Assembly: GCA_025210265.1 (NCBI GenBank)
Contig: JAOASD010000004.1
Coordinates: 62,001-126,000, forward strand
Direction: 5' to 3'
Source of the DNA: Pelagimonas sp.
GTDB taxonomy: Bacteria; Pseudomonadota; Alphaproteobacteria; Rhodobacterales; Rhodobacteraceae
DNA length: 64,000 bases
Positions 21,495 to 30,440 of the stretch are shown one piece after another (positions within the stretch are counted from its first letter, which is position 1; each line of letters begins with the position of its first letter). The position numbers and the translations under genes are program-made. The notes under the pieces were generated by a model. That model was given only the letters and a program-made list of their open reading frames with translations. It ran no database searches and had not been told where the DNA came from.

Positions 21495-22940
21495 ATGCTG
21501 GGCAGGATTGGCAGAACAACCATGCGCGGGGCGGCTGTCGCCGTGATGGCGCTTTTTGCGGGAACAGGCGCGCAGGCCGAAAGCCTGGCGCAGGCGCTGG
21601 CGTCGGCCTACAAACATAGCGGTTTGCTGGAGCAGAACCGCGCTGTGCTGCGCGCTGCGGATGAGGACGTGGCGCAGGCCATGGCCCAGCTGCGCCCCGT
21701 GATCGGGTGGAGCGCGGATGTCCGCCGCAATTTTGGCCGCTCGGGGGCGTTTGTCACCACACCAACCCTGGTAGGCGCCACCACCAGTTTTCGCGAAGGC
21801 ACCAATATCAGTCACGAGGCCAATCTGGCCTTGGTGGCCGAGCTGACGCTTTATGCCGGGGGTTCGAACAAACTGACGCTGGATGCGGCCAAGGAAACTG
21901 TGCTGGCCACCCGCGCCGGTCTGGTTTCGGTCGAACAGCAGGTGCTGCTGCGCGCGGTCAATGCCTTTATGGAAGTGCGCCGGGCGCTGGAAATCGTTGG
22001 GCTGCGTCAAAACAACCGCCGCGTGATCCGGCAGGAAGTGCGCGCGGCCAAAGACCGGTTTGAGGTCGGCGAAGTCACCCGCACCGATGTGGCCCTGGCC
22101 GAGGCGCGGCTCTCTGCGGCGCAATCCTCGCTGGCCGCTGCCGAAGGCCAGCTGCAGATCGCATTCGAAGAATACCGCGCCGCGGTGGGGCATAAGCCGG
22201 GCAAATTGTCCGCCCCGGCGCGTCTGCCGACGCTGCCCGGCACAACGGATGCCGCCACCGCCAAGGCGTTGCGCTTTCACCCGGATATGCTGCAGGTCCA
22301 GCATCAGGTGACGGCCTCGGAACTGGGTGTTCTGATTGCCAAAGCTGCGGCGAAACCCACGGTGACGCTGCGCGGGCAGTATGGGCTGCAGGAAAGCCTG
22401 GATGACAAATCCTATTCGCGCGGGGGCAATGTGACCCTGGGGGCCACCGGGCCGATCTATTCGGGCGGACAACTGGCGTCGGCGGTGCGCGGGTCGATTG
22501 CGCGTCGGGATCAGGTGCGCGCCGGGCTGCATCAGGTCCAGCATCAGCTGCAGCAGAATGTGGGCAATGCCTATGCACAGCTTGCTGTGGCGCGGGCCAG
22601 CCGCAACGCATCCGAACAGCAGGTGCGGGCGGCGACCGTGGCCTTCCGCGGTGTGCGTGAAGAGGCCAAGCTGGGCGCGCGCACCACGCTGGATGTGCTG
22701 GATGCGGAACAGGAATTGCTGGATGCCCGCGCTGCGCTGATTTCGGCGCAGGTGGATGAAACCATCGCCGCCTATACGGTTCTGGCGACGACCGGTCAGC
22801 TGACCTCGGATGCGCTGAAACTGAATGTCCCGCGTTATGATCCGGCTGAATATTACAATCTGGTGAAAAAAGCGCCGGCTGGCCTGTCCAAGCAGGGCCG
22901 CGATCTGGACCGCGTTCTGCGCGCATTGGGCAAAGAGTGA
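21495..22940 (+). CDS. TolC-family outer-membrane efflux protein
   Basis: The 481-residue protein starts with a signal peptide (MLGRIGRTTMRGAAVAVMAL...GAQA). Two repeated outer-membrane efflux protein domains follow, each with long helical segments. Examples are EVRAAKDRFEVGEVTRTDVA with LAEARLSAAQSSLAAAE, and EEAKLGARTTLDVLDAEQELLDARAAL, which are typical TolC motifs. It should form the trimeric outer-membrane channel for type I secretion or RND efflux. Two earlier ATG/TTG starts exist (21435, 21459); 21495 follows GGCAGG and gives the cleanest signal peptide. Confidence 0.9.
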   Translation: MLGRIGRTTMRGAAVAVMALFAGTGAQAESLAQALASAYKHSGLLEQNRAVLRAADEDVAQAMAQLRPVIGWSADVRRNFGRSGAFVTTPTLVGATTSFREGTNISHEANLALVAELTLYAGGSNKLTLDAAKETVLATRAGLVSVEQQVLLRAVNAFMEVRRALEIVGLRQNNRRVIRQEVRAAKDRFEVGEVTRTDVALAEARLSAAQSSLAAAEGQLQIAFEEYRAAVGHKPGKLSAPARLPTLPGTTDAATAKALRFHPDMLQVQHQVTASELGVLIAKAAAKPTVTLRGQYGLQESLDDKSYSRGGNVTLGATGPIYSGGQLASAVRGSIARRDQVRAGLHQVQHQLQQNVGNAYAQLAVARASRNASEQQVRAATVAFRGVREEAKLGARTTLDVLDAEQELLDARAALISAQVDETIAAYTVLATTGQLTSDALKLNVPRYDPAEYYNLVKKAPAGLSKQGRDLDRVLRALGKE

Positions 22941-23053
22941 TCGGCCAGGGCCGTTTGTCAAAGGCGCGGAAAAGCATCGTATTTTTCGCGTCTGTTGTCT
23001 GAATGGAATTGCGCGGTTACACTCGGACACGAGGTGCAGAGTGGTAAGAATAT

Positions 23054-24184
23054 ATGCCTGATCCAGTGTCGATTGACGAAATAGAGGATGTTCTGTCCTC
23101 GATTCGCCGGCTTATTTCCGGGGATGAGCCGCAGTCGGGCGGGGCCAAAGCCCCAGCGACGGGCGTGGATAGATCTGCCAATGACGTGGAAGAGGGGCGT
23201 TTGATTCTTGCTGCGTCGCAGGATGTGACGCCTGCGGCCATGCCTGATCGGCTGGTTCTGACACAGGCCCTGCGCGTTCCTGCGGAGGAGGGGGCCGATC
23301 CATCCTCTGCCCGCAATGATGCGGACCGCCCCGTGCTTGAACTTTTGTCGTCGCAACTGGCTGAACAGGCGTCTGTTTCTGTTTCAGAGGGGGAGGAAGC
23401 CGGGTCAGAAGGGGAGGACGCCGAGGCCAAAGCAGACGCCCCTGCAAGCAAAGATGCGGATTCCGACGCCCAACAACCGGGCGCGGTTTCGATCCTTGCC
23501 CAACTGGTCGAGCAAGAGCTGAACCGCGCGCTTGAGGCGGGTGATACCGTTCCACAGGGCGACACGGGCGCGACAGATCCTTCCATGCCAGCGGAGGCAG
23601 AGGCTGCAGAGCAGACCAGTGAAACGTTGATCTCTGATGCGGACTCGGAGACAGGTTCGGAAACAGAGGCGGGCCCCAACGCTGACGCGGGTCCAGCACT
23701 GGATACAGAGCCAGCAGAGGCGGATGAACAGGGGACAACAGAGACCGAACCCAGCGATGCGGTTCAGGTGGACGCACCCGTTTCCGCAGCCGAGGTAACG
23801 CAGGCGCAGGCCCCGGTGGAGCCATCTGTTAAAACGCTTGAACGCAGCCCGCTGGAAAGCAAGATCGCCGCGCTTGAGGAAATGGTCGCGCGTCAGAATG
23901 GTGATTTCGAACCGGAGCCGCGCCATCCGGCACAAAGCCAGGATCCCGCGTTTGTCCATCGTCCCGCCGATCTGGCGTGGACAGCGACAGCCCAGCCGTC
24001 TGAGGATACCCCCGCCAGCCAGCCAACCCCGACCGGGTTGGATGACAGCGCATTGCGCGCCTTGGTGGCAGAGATCATTCGCGCGGAATTGCAGGGCGCA
24101 TTGGGGGAGCGGATCACGCGCAATGTGCGCAAATTGGTCCGGCGCGAAATCAACCGGGTGTTGATGAGCCAAGATTTCGACTGA
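23054..24184 (+). CDS. DUF2497 (PopZ-like) acidic protein
   Basis: The 376-residue protein has the two conserved ends of DUF2497: VSIDEIEDVLSSIRRLISG at the N-terminus and ALRALVAEIIRAELQGALGE with RKLVRREINRVL at the C-terminus. About 280 residues between are low-complexity, rich in Ala, Glu, Asp and Pro, and presumably disordered. This organisation is shared with the polar organising protein PopZ, which forms pole-localised scaffolds in alphaproteobacteria. Whether this protein does so is inference. It follows TolC on the same strand. Confidence 0.8.
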   Translation: MPDPVSIDEIEDVLSSIRRLISGDEPQSGGAKAPATGVDRSANDVEEGRLILAASQDVTPAAMPDRLVLTQALRVPAEEGADPSSARNDADRPVLELLSSQLAEQASVSVSEGEEAGSEGEDAEAKADAPASKDADSDAQQPGAVSILAQLVEQELNRALEAGDTVPQGDTGATDPSMPAEAEAAEQTSETLISDADSETGSETEAGPNADAGPALDTEPAEADEQGTTETEPSDAVQVDAPVSAAEVTQAQAPVEPSVKTLERSPLESKIAALEEMVARQNGDFEPEPRHPAQSQDPAFVHRPADLAWTATAQPSEDTPASQPTPTGLDDSALRALVAEIIRAELQGALGERITRNVRKLVRREINRVLMSQDFD

Positions 24185-24282
24185 GCTTCCCTCGCAGGGC
24201 CGGGGTAAATGGGCTTTGTGCTCACAGCGCCAGAGCCAAATAAGGCCAGTCCCCAAACGGCATGTGCCAATCGGGCAGGGGC

Positions 24283-24305
24283 GGTGGGTTGAAAACCCAC
24301 CCTAC
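24283..24305. repeat. Dispersed palindromic repeat, copy 1
   Basis: A 23-base sequence built around GGTGGGTT and AACCCACC followed by CTAC. It differs at one base from the copy at 27656-27678. Both are intergenic and just downstream of genes, like small REP-type elements. Confidence 0.75.
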
Positions 24306-24354
24306 ATCCTGTGTTCGCCGTTCGTGCGCAGTGCAAGCCTGAACACATAAAACA

Positions 24355-24397
24355 GCAACAAAAAAAGGCCCCGGCGATCACTCTGCACGGGGCCTTT
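24355..24397 (-). terminator. Terminator of the DUF6280 gene
   Basis: AAAGGCCCCG (24364-24373) and CGGGGCCTTT (24388-24397) form a perfect 10-bp stem. On the minus strand the hairpin is followed by a run of T residues. Confidence 0.85.
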
Positions 24398-24416
24398 GAA
24401 AGTAGGGTTGGGTGGC

Positions 24417-24737
24417 TCAGGCCGCTTCGGCCTGGGCGGCTGCGTTGCGGCGTTCGCTTTCTTCGCGCGACAGCGCGACCGAGGTGCGAACCCCTTTGCC
24501 AACAAATTCCATCAGACCCGACACAACGCGTTCGTTGGGGTCGATACCGGCACAGGACAGCACTTCGCGCCCATCGCGCGAGCGTGCCCAACGAGCGATC
24601 TGCTCGGGCCCGTTGCCGTATTTCTTGTCGTCGGCAATTGCGTCATCCAGGGCGGCAAGCACCACGGCGGCAAAAAGTTTGCGGGCACGGTTGCCCTGCT
24701 CCGCGTTAAACGCGGTGCCGTCAACGAAATCTTTCAT
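24417..24737 (-). CDS. DUF6280-like small cytoplasmic protein
   Basis: The 106-residue protein (MKDFVDGTAFNAEQGNRARK...) is mostly helical and ends in an Ala-rich charged tail. It resembles a family of conserved Rhodobacterales proteins of unknown function that I associate with DUF6280. It is monocistronic, with its own terminator just downstream, and divergent from the EF-P gene. No catalytic motif is visible. Confidence 0.7.
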   Translation of the reverse strand: MKDFVDGTAFNAEQGNRARKLFAAVVLAALDDAIADDKKYGNGPEQIARWARSRDGREVLSCAGIDPNERVVSGLMEFVGKGVRTSVALSREESERRNAAAQAEAA

Positions 24738-24954
24738 GGGTGGACCTTCGATTATTGCTCTTGTCTTTTTCGGCGTGACGCGGGTTATGACCTATTCAAA
24801 CTGATTCGGGTACCCCGTATTCACATAGCTCCCATGCGCTTCATGCATAACTTGCTGCGAATGCAGCACAGTATATCGTTGTCTTGCATGGGATTGACTG
24901 CCCAGATATAGGAGCGGTCAACCTTTCTTCAACCTTTTGCCATGGTTCGGACAT

Positions 24955-25518
24955 ATGCCCAAGATCAACGGAAACGAGATTCGCCCCGGTAACGTGCTGG
25001 AACATAACGCAGGCCTGTGGGCCGCTGTGAAGGTCGATCACGTCAAGCCCGGTAAGGGTGGTGCCTTTGCTCAGGTCGAGCTGCGCAACCTGCGCAATGG
25101 CTCCAAGCTGAATGAACGCTTTCGCAGCGCCGATAAGGTCGAACGCGTGCGTCTGGAGCAGAAGGACATGCAGTTCCTCTATGAGGATGCCGGCCAGCTG
25201 ATTTTCATGGACACGGAGACCTATGACCAGGTGCAGCTGGATGCGGAAATTCTGGGCGACCGTCGCCCCTTCCTGCAGGATGGCATGACCATTGTGGTCG
25301 AATTTTACGAGGCCGAGGCGCTGAACGCGACCCTGCCGCAGAAAGTCACCTGCGTGATCGAAGAAACCGAGCCAGTGGTCAAAGGCCAGACCGCCGCCAA
25401 CAGCTTTAAACCCGCTGTGCTGGACAATGGCGTGCGTGTTACCGTGCCGCCATTCGTGGGGCAGGGCGAGGCCATCGTGGTCAACACCGAGACTATGGAG
25501 TATTCCGAGCGCGCCTAA
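24955..25518 (+). CDS. efp: Translation elongation factor P
   Basis: From the ATG at 24955 ([18 protein letters not shown]) the protein is 187 residues, the normal EF-P length, with three OB-like domains. The modification loop is KPGKGGAF with Lys34 at its tip. EF-P relieves ribosome stalling at polyproline motifs. An in-frame upstream start at 24937 adds six residues that are not family-like. The start lies 217 bases from the divergent DUF6280 gene. Confidence 0.96.
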   Translation: MPKINGNEIRPGNVLEHNAGLWAAVKVDHVKPGKGGAFAQVELRNLRNGSKLNERFRSADKVERVRLEQKDMQFLYEDAGQLIFMDTETYDQVQLDAEILGDRRPFLQDGMTIVVEFYEAEALNATLPQKVTCVIEETEPVVKGQTAANSFKPAVLDNGVRVTVPPFVGQGEAIVVNTETMEYSERA

Positions 25519-25625
25519 GCGCGCTCGTGCTCACCTTTGGTGAGACGGAGTACTGGGAACGCGCCTAAGTGCGGATCTGTCTGCGCGAACAGTCGACGCT
25601 GGACAAACAGGCCAGAACAATTCAG

Positions 25626-25654
25626 CCTCCGGTTGCCCAAACCGGAGGTTTTTT
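25626..25654 (+). terminator. Terminator whose 3' arm contains a Shine-Dalgarno sequence
   Basis: CCTCCGGTT (25626-25634) pairs with ACCGGAGG (25641-25648) and is followed by six T residues. The next gene's ATG is at 25656, so the GGAGG in the descending arm stands seven bases before that ATG and can serve as its ribosome binding site. Confidence 0.85.
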
Positions 25655-25655
25655 C

Positions 25656-26141
25656 ATGGCCGCCATTTCCCTGCTCAGCCGCCCCGATCTGCCTCATGTG
25701 GTGCCTTTGCTGCGCGCGCTGCACAGCGTTTATGTGGCCGCCTTGCCGGATCAGTTTCATGACAGCGCCAGTTCGGGTGGCCTGCTGGCCTATCTTCAGC
25801 AGCGCGAAGAGGCAGGCGCGTGGTTTCTGGGCCTGACGCCCGCCCCCGGAGGCGATGAGATCGGGCTGACGGGCTATCTGATGGTCAGCCCTCTGATCAC
25901 CCCGCGCGATGCGTTTTCCCTGCCGCGCCGGGGCGTGTTGCTGGAACATATCTATCTGATGCCCAATGCGCGCGGACAGGGTTATGGGGCCGCGCTGCTT
26001 CACGCGATGGAGGCGCAGATGGTGCTGCGCGGCGATCTGTTCTGGGAGGTCAGCCACCACGCGTTTGATCGCACGGCGGCTGGGTTCTTTGCCCATATGG
26101 GCGCGGGCGAGGCGATGATCCGCCGCGCACGCAGGCTGTAA
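25656..26141 (+). CDS. GNAT-family N-acetyltransferase
   Basis: From the ATG at 25656 (MAAISLLSRPDLPHVVPLL) the protein is 161 residues. It has the GNAT core with the acetyl-CoA binding loop LMPNARGQGYGAALLHAM (motif A, Q/RxxGxG/A) preceded by the LLEHIYL strand. A longer form from GTG at 25569 would read through the terminator stem and is unlikely. The acyl acceptor is unknown. Its ribosome binding site lies inside the EF-P terminator, so expression may depend on read-through or a local promoter. Confidence 0.85.
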   Translation: MAAISLLSRPDLPHVVPLLRALHSVYVAALPDQFHDSASSGGLLAYLQQREEAGAWFLGLTPAPGGDEIGLTGYLMVSPLITPRDAFSLPRRGVLLEHIYLMPNARGQGYGAALLHAMEAQMVLRGDLFWEVSHHAFDRTAAGFFAHMGAGEAMIRRARRL

Positions 26142-26160
26142 CGCTTGGCGCAGGCGGGCG

Positions 26161-26898
26161 TTACGTGTCGCTCACCATCCTGACCACAGCGTCCCCTGCG
26201 CTCAACGCGCCCTGCGCCCGGTCAAAGCGCAGATAGGCCAGCGCCTGATCGCCCGCGCGGCTGTGCAAAGTGCCAACCGGTTTGCCATCTTTCTCGATCG
26301 CTGTGCCGGGCTCTGCTGCGCCGTCAATCTCGACCAAGGCCAGCCCTTTGCGCAGTTCTGTCTTGTGCTTCATGCGCGCGGTGACTTCCTGCCCCACATA
26401 ACAGCCCTTGCGGAAATCCACGCCGTTCAGGCGCTCGAACCCCATTTCAAGGATATAGCTGTCCGGCCCCAGTTCGGCCCCGCTGCGCGGCACCTGATGT
26501 GCCACATGCAGCGCGTCCCAATCCACGCCCTCCTGACTGGCGCGCCCGTCATAGGCACGCCACCCCAGGGCCTGCGTGCGCGGATCGGCAAAGCCTCCTT
26601 CGGGCGCGTCACCCAGCCCGCGTGCCGGGATAATATCGGTATCTGCGATCTGCACATCGGCGCGCAGCTTGTACATGCTCAGCCGCTGGATCAGCACTGG
26701 GGCCAGATCCGCATCCACATCCAAAAGGATCTCATCCCCGGCGGGCACCAGAAAGAAATCCGCCAGATATTTGCCCTGCGGCGTCAGCATGGCCGCATAG
26801 ACCAGCCCGCTTTCCAGCCCGCTCACGTCATTTGTCACCAGCCCCTGCAGGAATTCCACCCGATCGGATCCGCTGATCCGCAGCACCTTGCGCGCCAT
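26161..26898 (-). CDS. ygfZ: YgfZ/GcvT-like folate-binding protein
   Basis: The 245-residue protein has the diagnostic KGCYVGQEVTARMKHKT motif of the YgfZ family (conserved Cys in KGCYxGQE), within a GcvT-like fold. YgfZ proteins assist folate-dependent assembly or repair of Fe-S enzymes such as MiaB. It is divergent from a glycosyltransferase gene with a 74-base gap. The length agrees with short alphaproteobacterial members. Confidence 0.9.
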   Translation of the reverse strand: MARKVLRISGSDRVEFLQGLVTNDVSGLESGLVYAAMLTPQGKYLADFFLVPAGDEILLDVDADLAPVLIQRLSMYKLRADVQIADTDIIPARGLGDAPEGGFADPRTQALGWRAYDGRASQEGVDWDALHVAHQVPRSGAELGPDSYILEMGFERLNGVDFRKGCYVGQEVTARMKHKTELRKGLALVEIDGAAEPGTAIEKDGKPVGTLHSRAGDQALAYLRFDRAQGALSAGDAVVRMVSDT

Positions 26899-26972
26899 GC
26901 CGCTTGTCCTTTCCTGTTTCGCACTCCCCTGCCATATAGAGGGGACACGCCCCCCTGAACAGCCGGTGAGAG

Positions 26973-27650
26973 ATGCGCGCCCCGATTTCCGTCCTGATCC
27001 CGACCCTGAATGCCGAATCCGCCCTGCCAGACTGCCTTGCCGCGCTGGCCGAGGGCCTGTCCTCCGGGCTGATCCGCGAATTGGTCATTTCTGACGGAGG
27101 CTCCAGCGACGCAACCCGCCAGATCGCCGAAGAGGTGGGCGCGATCTGGGTCAGCGGCGCGCCCTCGCGCGGGGGACAGCTGCGGCGCGGGGCCGAGGCC
27201 GCGGGTGGGGAGTGGCTGCTGGTGATCCATGCGGACAGTGTGCTGGCACCGGGCTGGAGCGATCCTGTCCAGCAAGCGATCGCCACCCCCGGTGCCTGCT
27301 ATTTTCAGCTGCGCTTTGATGGCGGCGGGTTGGCCGCGCGACTGGTCGCAGGCTGGGCCAATCTGCGGGCGCGGCTGTTTGCGCGCCCCTTTGGCGATCA
27401 GGGCCTGCTGATTGACCGCGCCAGCTATGATACGGCAGGCGGCTACCCTGATATCCCGTTGATGGAGGATGTGGCGCTGGCTCGCGCGCTGGGGCGCAAC
27501 TGGCGCGCCCTGCCGCATGACATCAAAACCAGTGCTGAAAAGTACCAGAAACAGGGCTGGGTCAAACGCGGCGCCCGGAACCTGCAAATCCAGGCACGCT
27601 ATGCGCTGGGGGCCGATCCAAAAGATCTGGCCCAGGCCTATCGGCGCTAG
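26973..27650 (+). CDS. Family 2 glycosyltransferase of the TIGR04283 (arsenosugar-associated) type
   Basis: The 225-residue protein has the GT2 N-terminus ISVLIPTLNAESALPDCL, the nucleotide-binding ISDGGSSDAT, the RGGQLRRGAEAAGGEWLLVI block ending in HAD (the DxD-like site), and GDQGLLIDRASYDTAGGYPD. These match the TIGR04283 group, often linked with arsenosugar biosynthesis genes. No arsenic gene is in this window, so the substrate is open. It is soluble, without membrane helices. Confidence 0.8.
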   Translation: MRAPISVLIPTLNAESALPDCLAALAEGLSSGLIRELVISDGGSSDATRQIAEEVGAIWVSGAPSRGGQLRRGAEAAGGEWLLVIHADSVLAPGWSDPVQQAIATPGACYFQLRFDGGGLAARLVAGWANLRARLFARPFGDQGLLIDRASYDTAGGYPDIPLMEDVALARALGRNWRALPHDIKTSAEKYQKQGWVKRGARNLQIQARYALGADPKDLAQAYRR

Positions 27651-27655
27651 GGCAT

Positions 27656-27678
27656 GGTGGGTTGCAAACCCACCCTAC
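27656..27678. repeat. Dispersed palindromic repeat, copy 2
   Basis: Same 23-base element as at 24283-24305 with one substitution, again placed within 10 bases of a gene end. Confidence 0.75.
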
Positions 27679-27740
27679 GGCAGGCTTCTTTGTTTTAAAC
27701 TGCGCCTAACGCTGCCTGCCCAGTCAGCGTTCGCCGTTTC

Positions 27741-27799
27741 TTCTTGGTCCAAATACCTCTGGGGGAGTCCGCCGCAGGCGGGCGGGGGCAAAGCCCCCA
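27741..27799 (+). repeat. Rhodobacterales-type intergenic repeat, forward copy
   Basis: This ~59-base element begins TTCTTGGTCCAAATACCTCT, continues GGGGGAGTCCGCCGCAGGCG and ends in a GGGGGC..GCCCCC hairpin. The same element occurs in reverse orientation at 41991-42050. Both lie between genes and probably act as mRNA-end hairpins or are relics of a mobile repeat. Confidence 0.7.
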
Positions 27800-27817
27800 G
27801 TCCCTTTCGCCCGCAGC

Positions 27818-29563
27818 TCAGGCCTCGTCAAATTGCATCGCATACAGCTCAGCATAGCTGCCTGCCATTTGCAGCAACTCGTCATGGGTGCCTTCTTCGA
27901 CCACGCGCCCGGCCTCCATCACCACGATCTTGTCGGCATTGCGTATGGTTGACAGGCGATGTGCGATGACCAGCGTTGTACGGCCCTCGGCCAGCTGATC
28001 CAGCGCCTTTTGCACGACGGCTTCTGACTGGGCATCCAGCGCGCTTGTGGCTTCGTCCAGCAGTAGGATGGGTGCATCGCGCAGCAGAGCACGGGCAATC
28101 GCCACGCGCTGACGCTGACCACCCGACAGGGCCGATCCCCGAGGGCCAACGGGGCTGTCCAGACCCTGTTCAAGCCGGGGCAGAAAATCCGCCACATGGG
28201 CATCCTGCAAGGCGCGCTCCAGCGCCTCGGGTGTCACATCGCGGTCCAGTATCAGGTTTTCGCGCAGGCTGTCGTCAAACAGCAGGGCCTCTTGGGTGAC
28301 GACCGAAAACAACCCGCGCAAATCGGCCAGGGTCATAGCGTTGACCGGCACCTCGCCCAGCAGCACGTCGCCCCGATCAGGATCGACAAGCCGGGTCAGC
28401 AGGTTGAAAACGGTGGATTTTCCCGCGCCTGACGCGCCAACAAGCGCCGTGGTTTTGCCTGCCTCGATCTCTAGATCCAGACCGCGCAGGGCCGGGGCCT
28501 CGCCAAAGCTGAGATGCACATCGCGCAGCGAAATCGCGGGCACGCCTGTGGGGGGAGGCAGCGGATGATCGGGGTCGCGCAGTGTGGGGGTGATGTCCAG
28601 CAATTCGCGGATCCGTTCGATGCTGGCCGCCGCCACCTGCCAGGCGCCGCTGACCGCACCTAGCCGGCGCAGAGGGTCGAACATCATGCCAATGGCAGTG
28701 AAAAAGGCCATGAAATCGCCCACGGTCTTGTCTCCGCCGACAATCTCGCGCCCGCCAAAATACAGGATTCCGGCAAAAGCCAGCCCGGATATCACGTCGA
28801 TCAGGCCAGGCATAGAGGCCGACCCGGCGGTCGAGCGCACCTCGGTCCGCACCCGGTCACGGGTCATCAGGCGATAGCGGCGCGACTGATAGGTCTCAAG
28901 CTGGTTCAGCTTGACCGGCAGAATGCCCAGGAAACTTTCGTTGACATGGCTGGACATGCGCGCAGCCATATCGCGCACACGCCTTGCATTCGCGCGGACA
29001 TAGCGTTGCAAAATCATGGCAGGCGCCATCAGCAGGGGCGCGCCCAGCAAAATGGTCAGGGTCCAGGCCCAGTCCAGCCACAGCGCCAACCCCAGCAGGG
29101 CGACGACCGACACCAGATCCTTGCCTGCGCTGGTGATCAGGGTGCGCCACAGCTTGGCAATGCCTTCGACATCGCCTTCGATCCGCTGGATCAGATGGCC
29201 GGGCCCGTGGGTCAGGTGGAAACTCATATCCAGCCGCATCAGATGGGCCAGCAGATCCTGCCGAATATCGCCCATGGTCAATTGAGACACACGGGCCAGG
29301 ATGATTTTTTGTACCACGCTGGTCACGCCCCGCAGGACAAAGATGCCCAGAAACACCAGCCCGATCCACCCCAGCGCGCCCGCATTATCCGCCATAAAGC
29401 CATCGTCAAACAGTGGCTTCATCATATAGCTCATCATCGCGGACATGCCGCCCTCGATGGCCAGGAACAGCATCGCCAGCAACATGAGCCCGCGATAGCG
29501 ACGCAGAAAGCGGCGCCAGAGCCAGGGGAACAGGGCGGATTGCTTTGTTTCCGGCTGGTTCAT
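27818..29563 (-). CDS. ABC exporter, fused permease and ATPase (MsbA-like)
   Basis: The 581-residue half-transporter has about six N-terminal membrane helices (residues 20-310) and an ATPase domain. Walker A is GASGAGKST (376-384), the signature is LSGGQRQRVAIARALL, Walker B is ILLLDEATSALD and the switch His is in VIAHRLSTI. The layout matches MsbA/LptA-type lipid or drug exporters that work as homodimers in the inner membrane. Its start overlaps the stop of the upstream phosphatase gene by 4 bases (ATGA), so the two are coupled. The exported substrate is unknown. Confidence 0.92.
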   Translation of the reverse strand: MNQPETKQSALFPWLWRRFLRRYRGLMLLAMLFLAIEGGMSAMMSYMMKPLFDDGFMADNAGALGWIGLVFLGIFVLRGVTSVVQKIILARVSQLTMGDIRQDLLAHLMRLDMSFHLTHGPGHLIQRIEGDVEGIAKLWRTLITSAGKDLVSVVALLGLALWLDWAWTLTILLGAPLLMAPAMILQRYVRANARRVRDMAARMSSHVNESFLGILPVKLNQLETYQSRRYRLMTRDRVRTEVRSTAGSASMPGLIDVISGLAFAGILYFGGREIVGGDKTVGDFMAFFTAIGMMFDPLRRLGAVSGAWQVAAASIERIRELLDITPTLRDPDHPLPPPTGVPAISLRDVHLSFGEAPALRGLDLEIEAGKTTALVGASGAGKSTVFNLLTRLVDPDRGDVLLGEVPVNAMTLADLRGLFSVVTQEALLFDDSLRENLILDRDVTPEALERALQDAHVADFLPRLEQGLDSPVGPRGSALSGGQRQRVAIARALLRDAPILLLDEATSALDAQSEAVVQKALDQLAEGRTTLVIAHRLSTIRNADKIVVMEAGRVVEEGTHDELLQMAGSYAELYAMQFDEA

Positions 29564-30300
29564 GAGGGTACCGCCTCAGCAGCCAGGGCATCGTCTTGCA
29601 GGCTTTGCGCAATCTGACCGGGGGCCTGCCGGGTGTCCCAGGCGTTCTGGATCGGCTTTGCAACATATTCGCGGCGGATCCAATCCTCGAACCCGATCGG
29701 CCCCAGGGCCAGCCGGGCCTCGTAAATCTCAAGGATGTAATCCTGCACACCGGTCTTGGTGAAATCGAGATGGATGTATTTCAGCCCCAACTGTTTCTTG
29801 GCCTCCTGCACCGAGGCCCCCTCGAACACCATCATATAGGTCGCGGCGATAAACCCGGCCCGGTCCGCGCCGGATTTGCAGTGAAACATCATCGGGCGTT
29901 CGGCCGCGCGCAGGGCGTCAATCACTGCAACGATGCGGCGGCGCGGGGCGGCCTCGCGGGCCCAGAGCTTGGTGTTCACCAGAGTCATGCCCAGCTGTTC
30001 GACGCTTTCTTTTTCGAACAGGTAATGGGCGAACTTGTCTTCGCCCCGCAGGTTGATCACCGTGCGGATGCCCATTTTCGCATATTTTTCAAACCGCCGA
30101 TGGGTCGGCTGGTTTGACCGCCAGACATCCTCAGACAGTTGCCAGAAATTGGTCCAGAAGATGCGCAGGAACGCATGATCAAACAGGTGATAATGCAGTT
30201 TTGCCCAACGCCGGGCGGCAGGGGTGGAAATATCCTTGCCCCAGCTTCGGCGGAATTTGCGTTCTGCCTCGTCCAGGCGGGTCCAGAGTTTGCGCAGCAT
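29560..30300 (-). CDS. Dual-specificity/tyrosine phosphatase-like protein
   Basis: The 246-residue protein carries the CX5R phosphatase loop HCKSGADRAG (C141, R147) inside a fold like PTP/DSP enzymes (TVINLRGEDKF upstream, and the later AKKQLGLKYIHLDF). The basic N-terminus has no signal peptide. Coupling with an MsbA-like exporter suggests a substrate connected with envelope lipids or phosphorylated sugars, but this is inference from neighbourhood. It is divergent from the aminotransferase at 30441. Confidence 0.85.
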   Translation of the reverse strand: MLRKLWTRLDEAERKFRRSWGKDISTPAARRWAKLHYHLFDHAFLRIFWTNFWQLSEDVWRSNQPTHRRFEKYAKMGIRTVINLRGEDKFAHYLFEKESVEQLGMTLVNTKLWAREAAPRRRIVAVIDALRAAERPMMFHCKSGADRAGFIAATYMMVFEGASVQEAKKQLGLKYIHLDFTKTGVQDYILEIYEARLALGPIGFEDWIRREYVAKPIQNAWDTRQAPGQIAQSLQDDALAAEAVPS

Positions 30301-30440
30301 TTTGGCTATCCCGTCGCTTCAGGGGCCGGGTCTACTGCGGGTGCGCCGCGCTTGCAAGCATGGCATTGACGCGGCGCGCAGCGGGGCTAGTGTATCGCAG
30401 TAGGCTGTCCCAAGCCCATTCCCCAAAGCAGGAGACCGCG

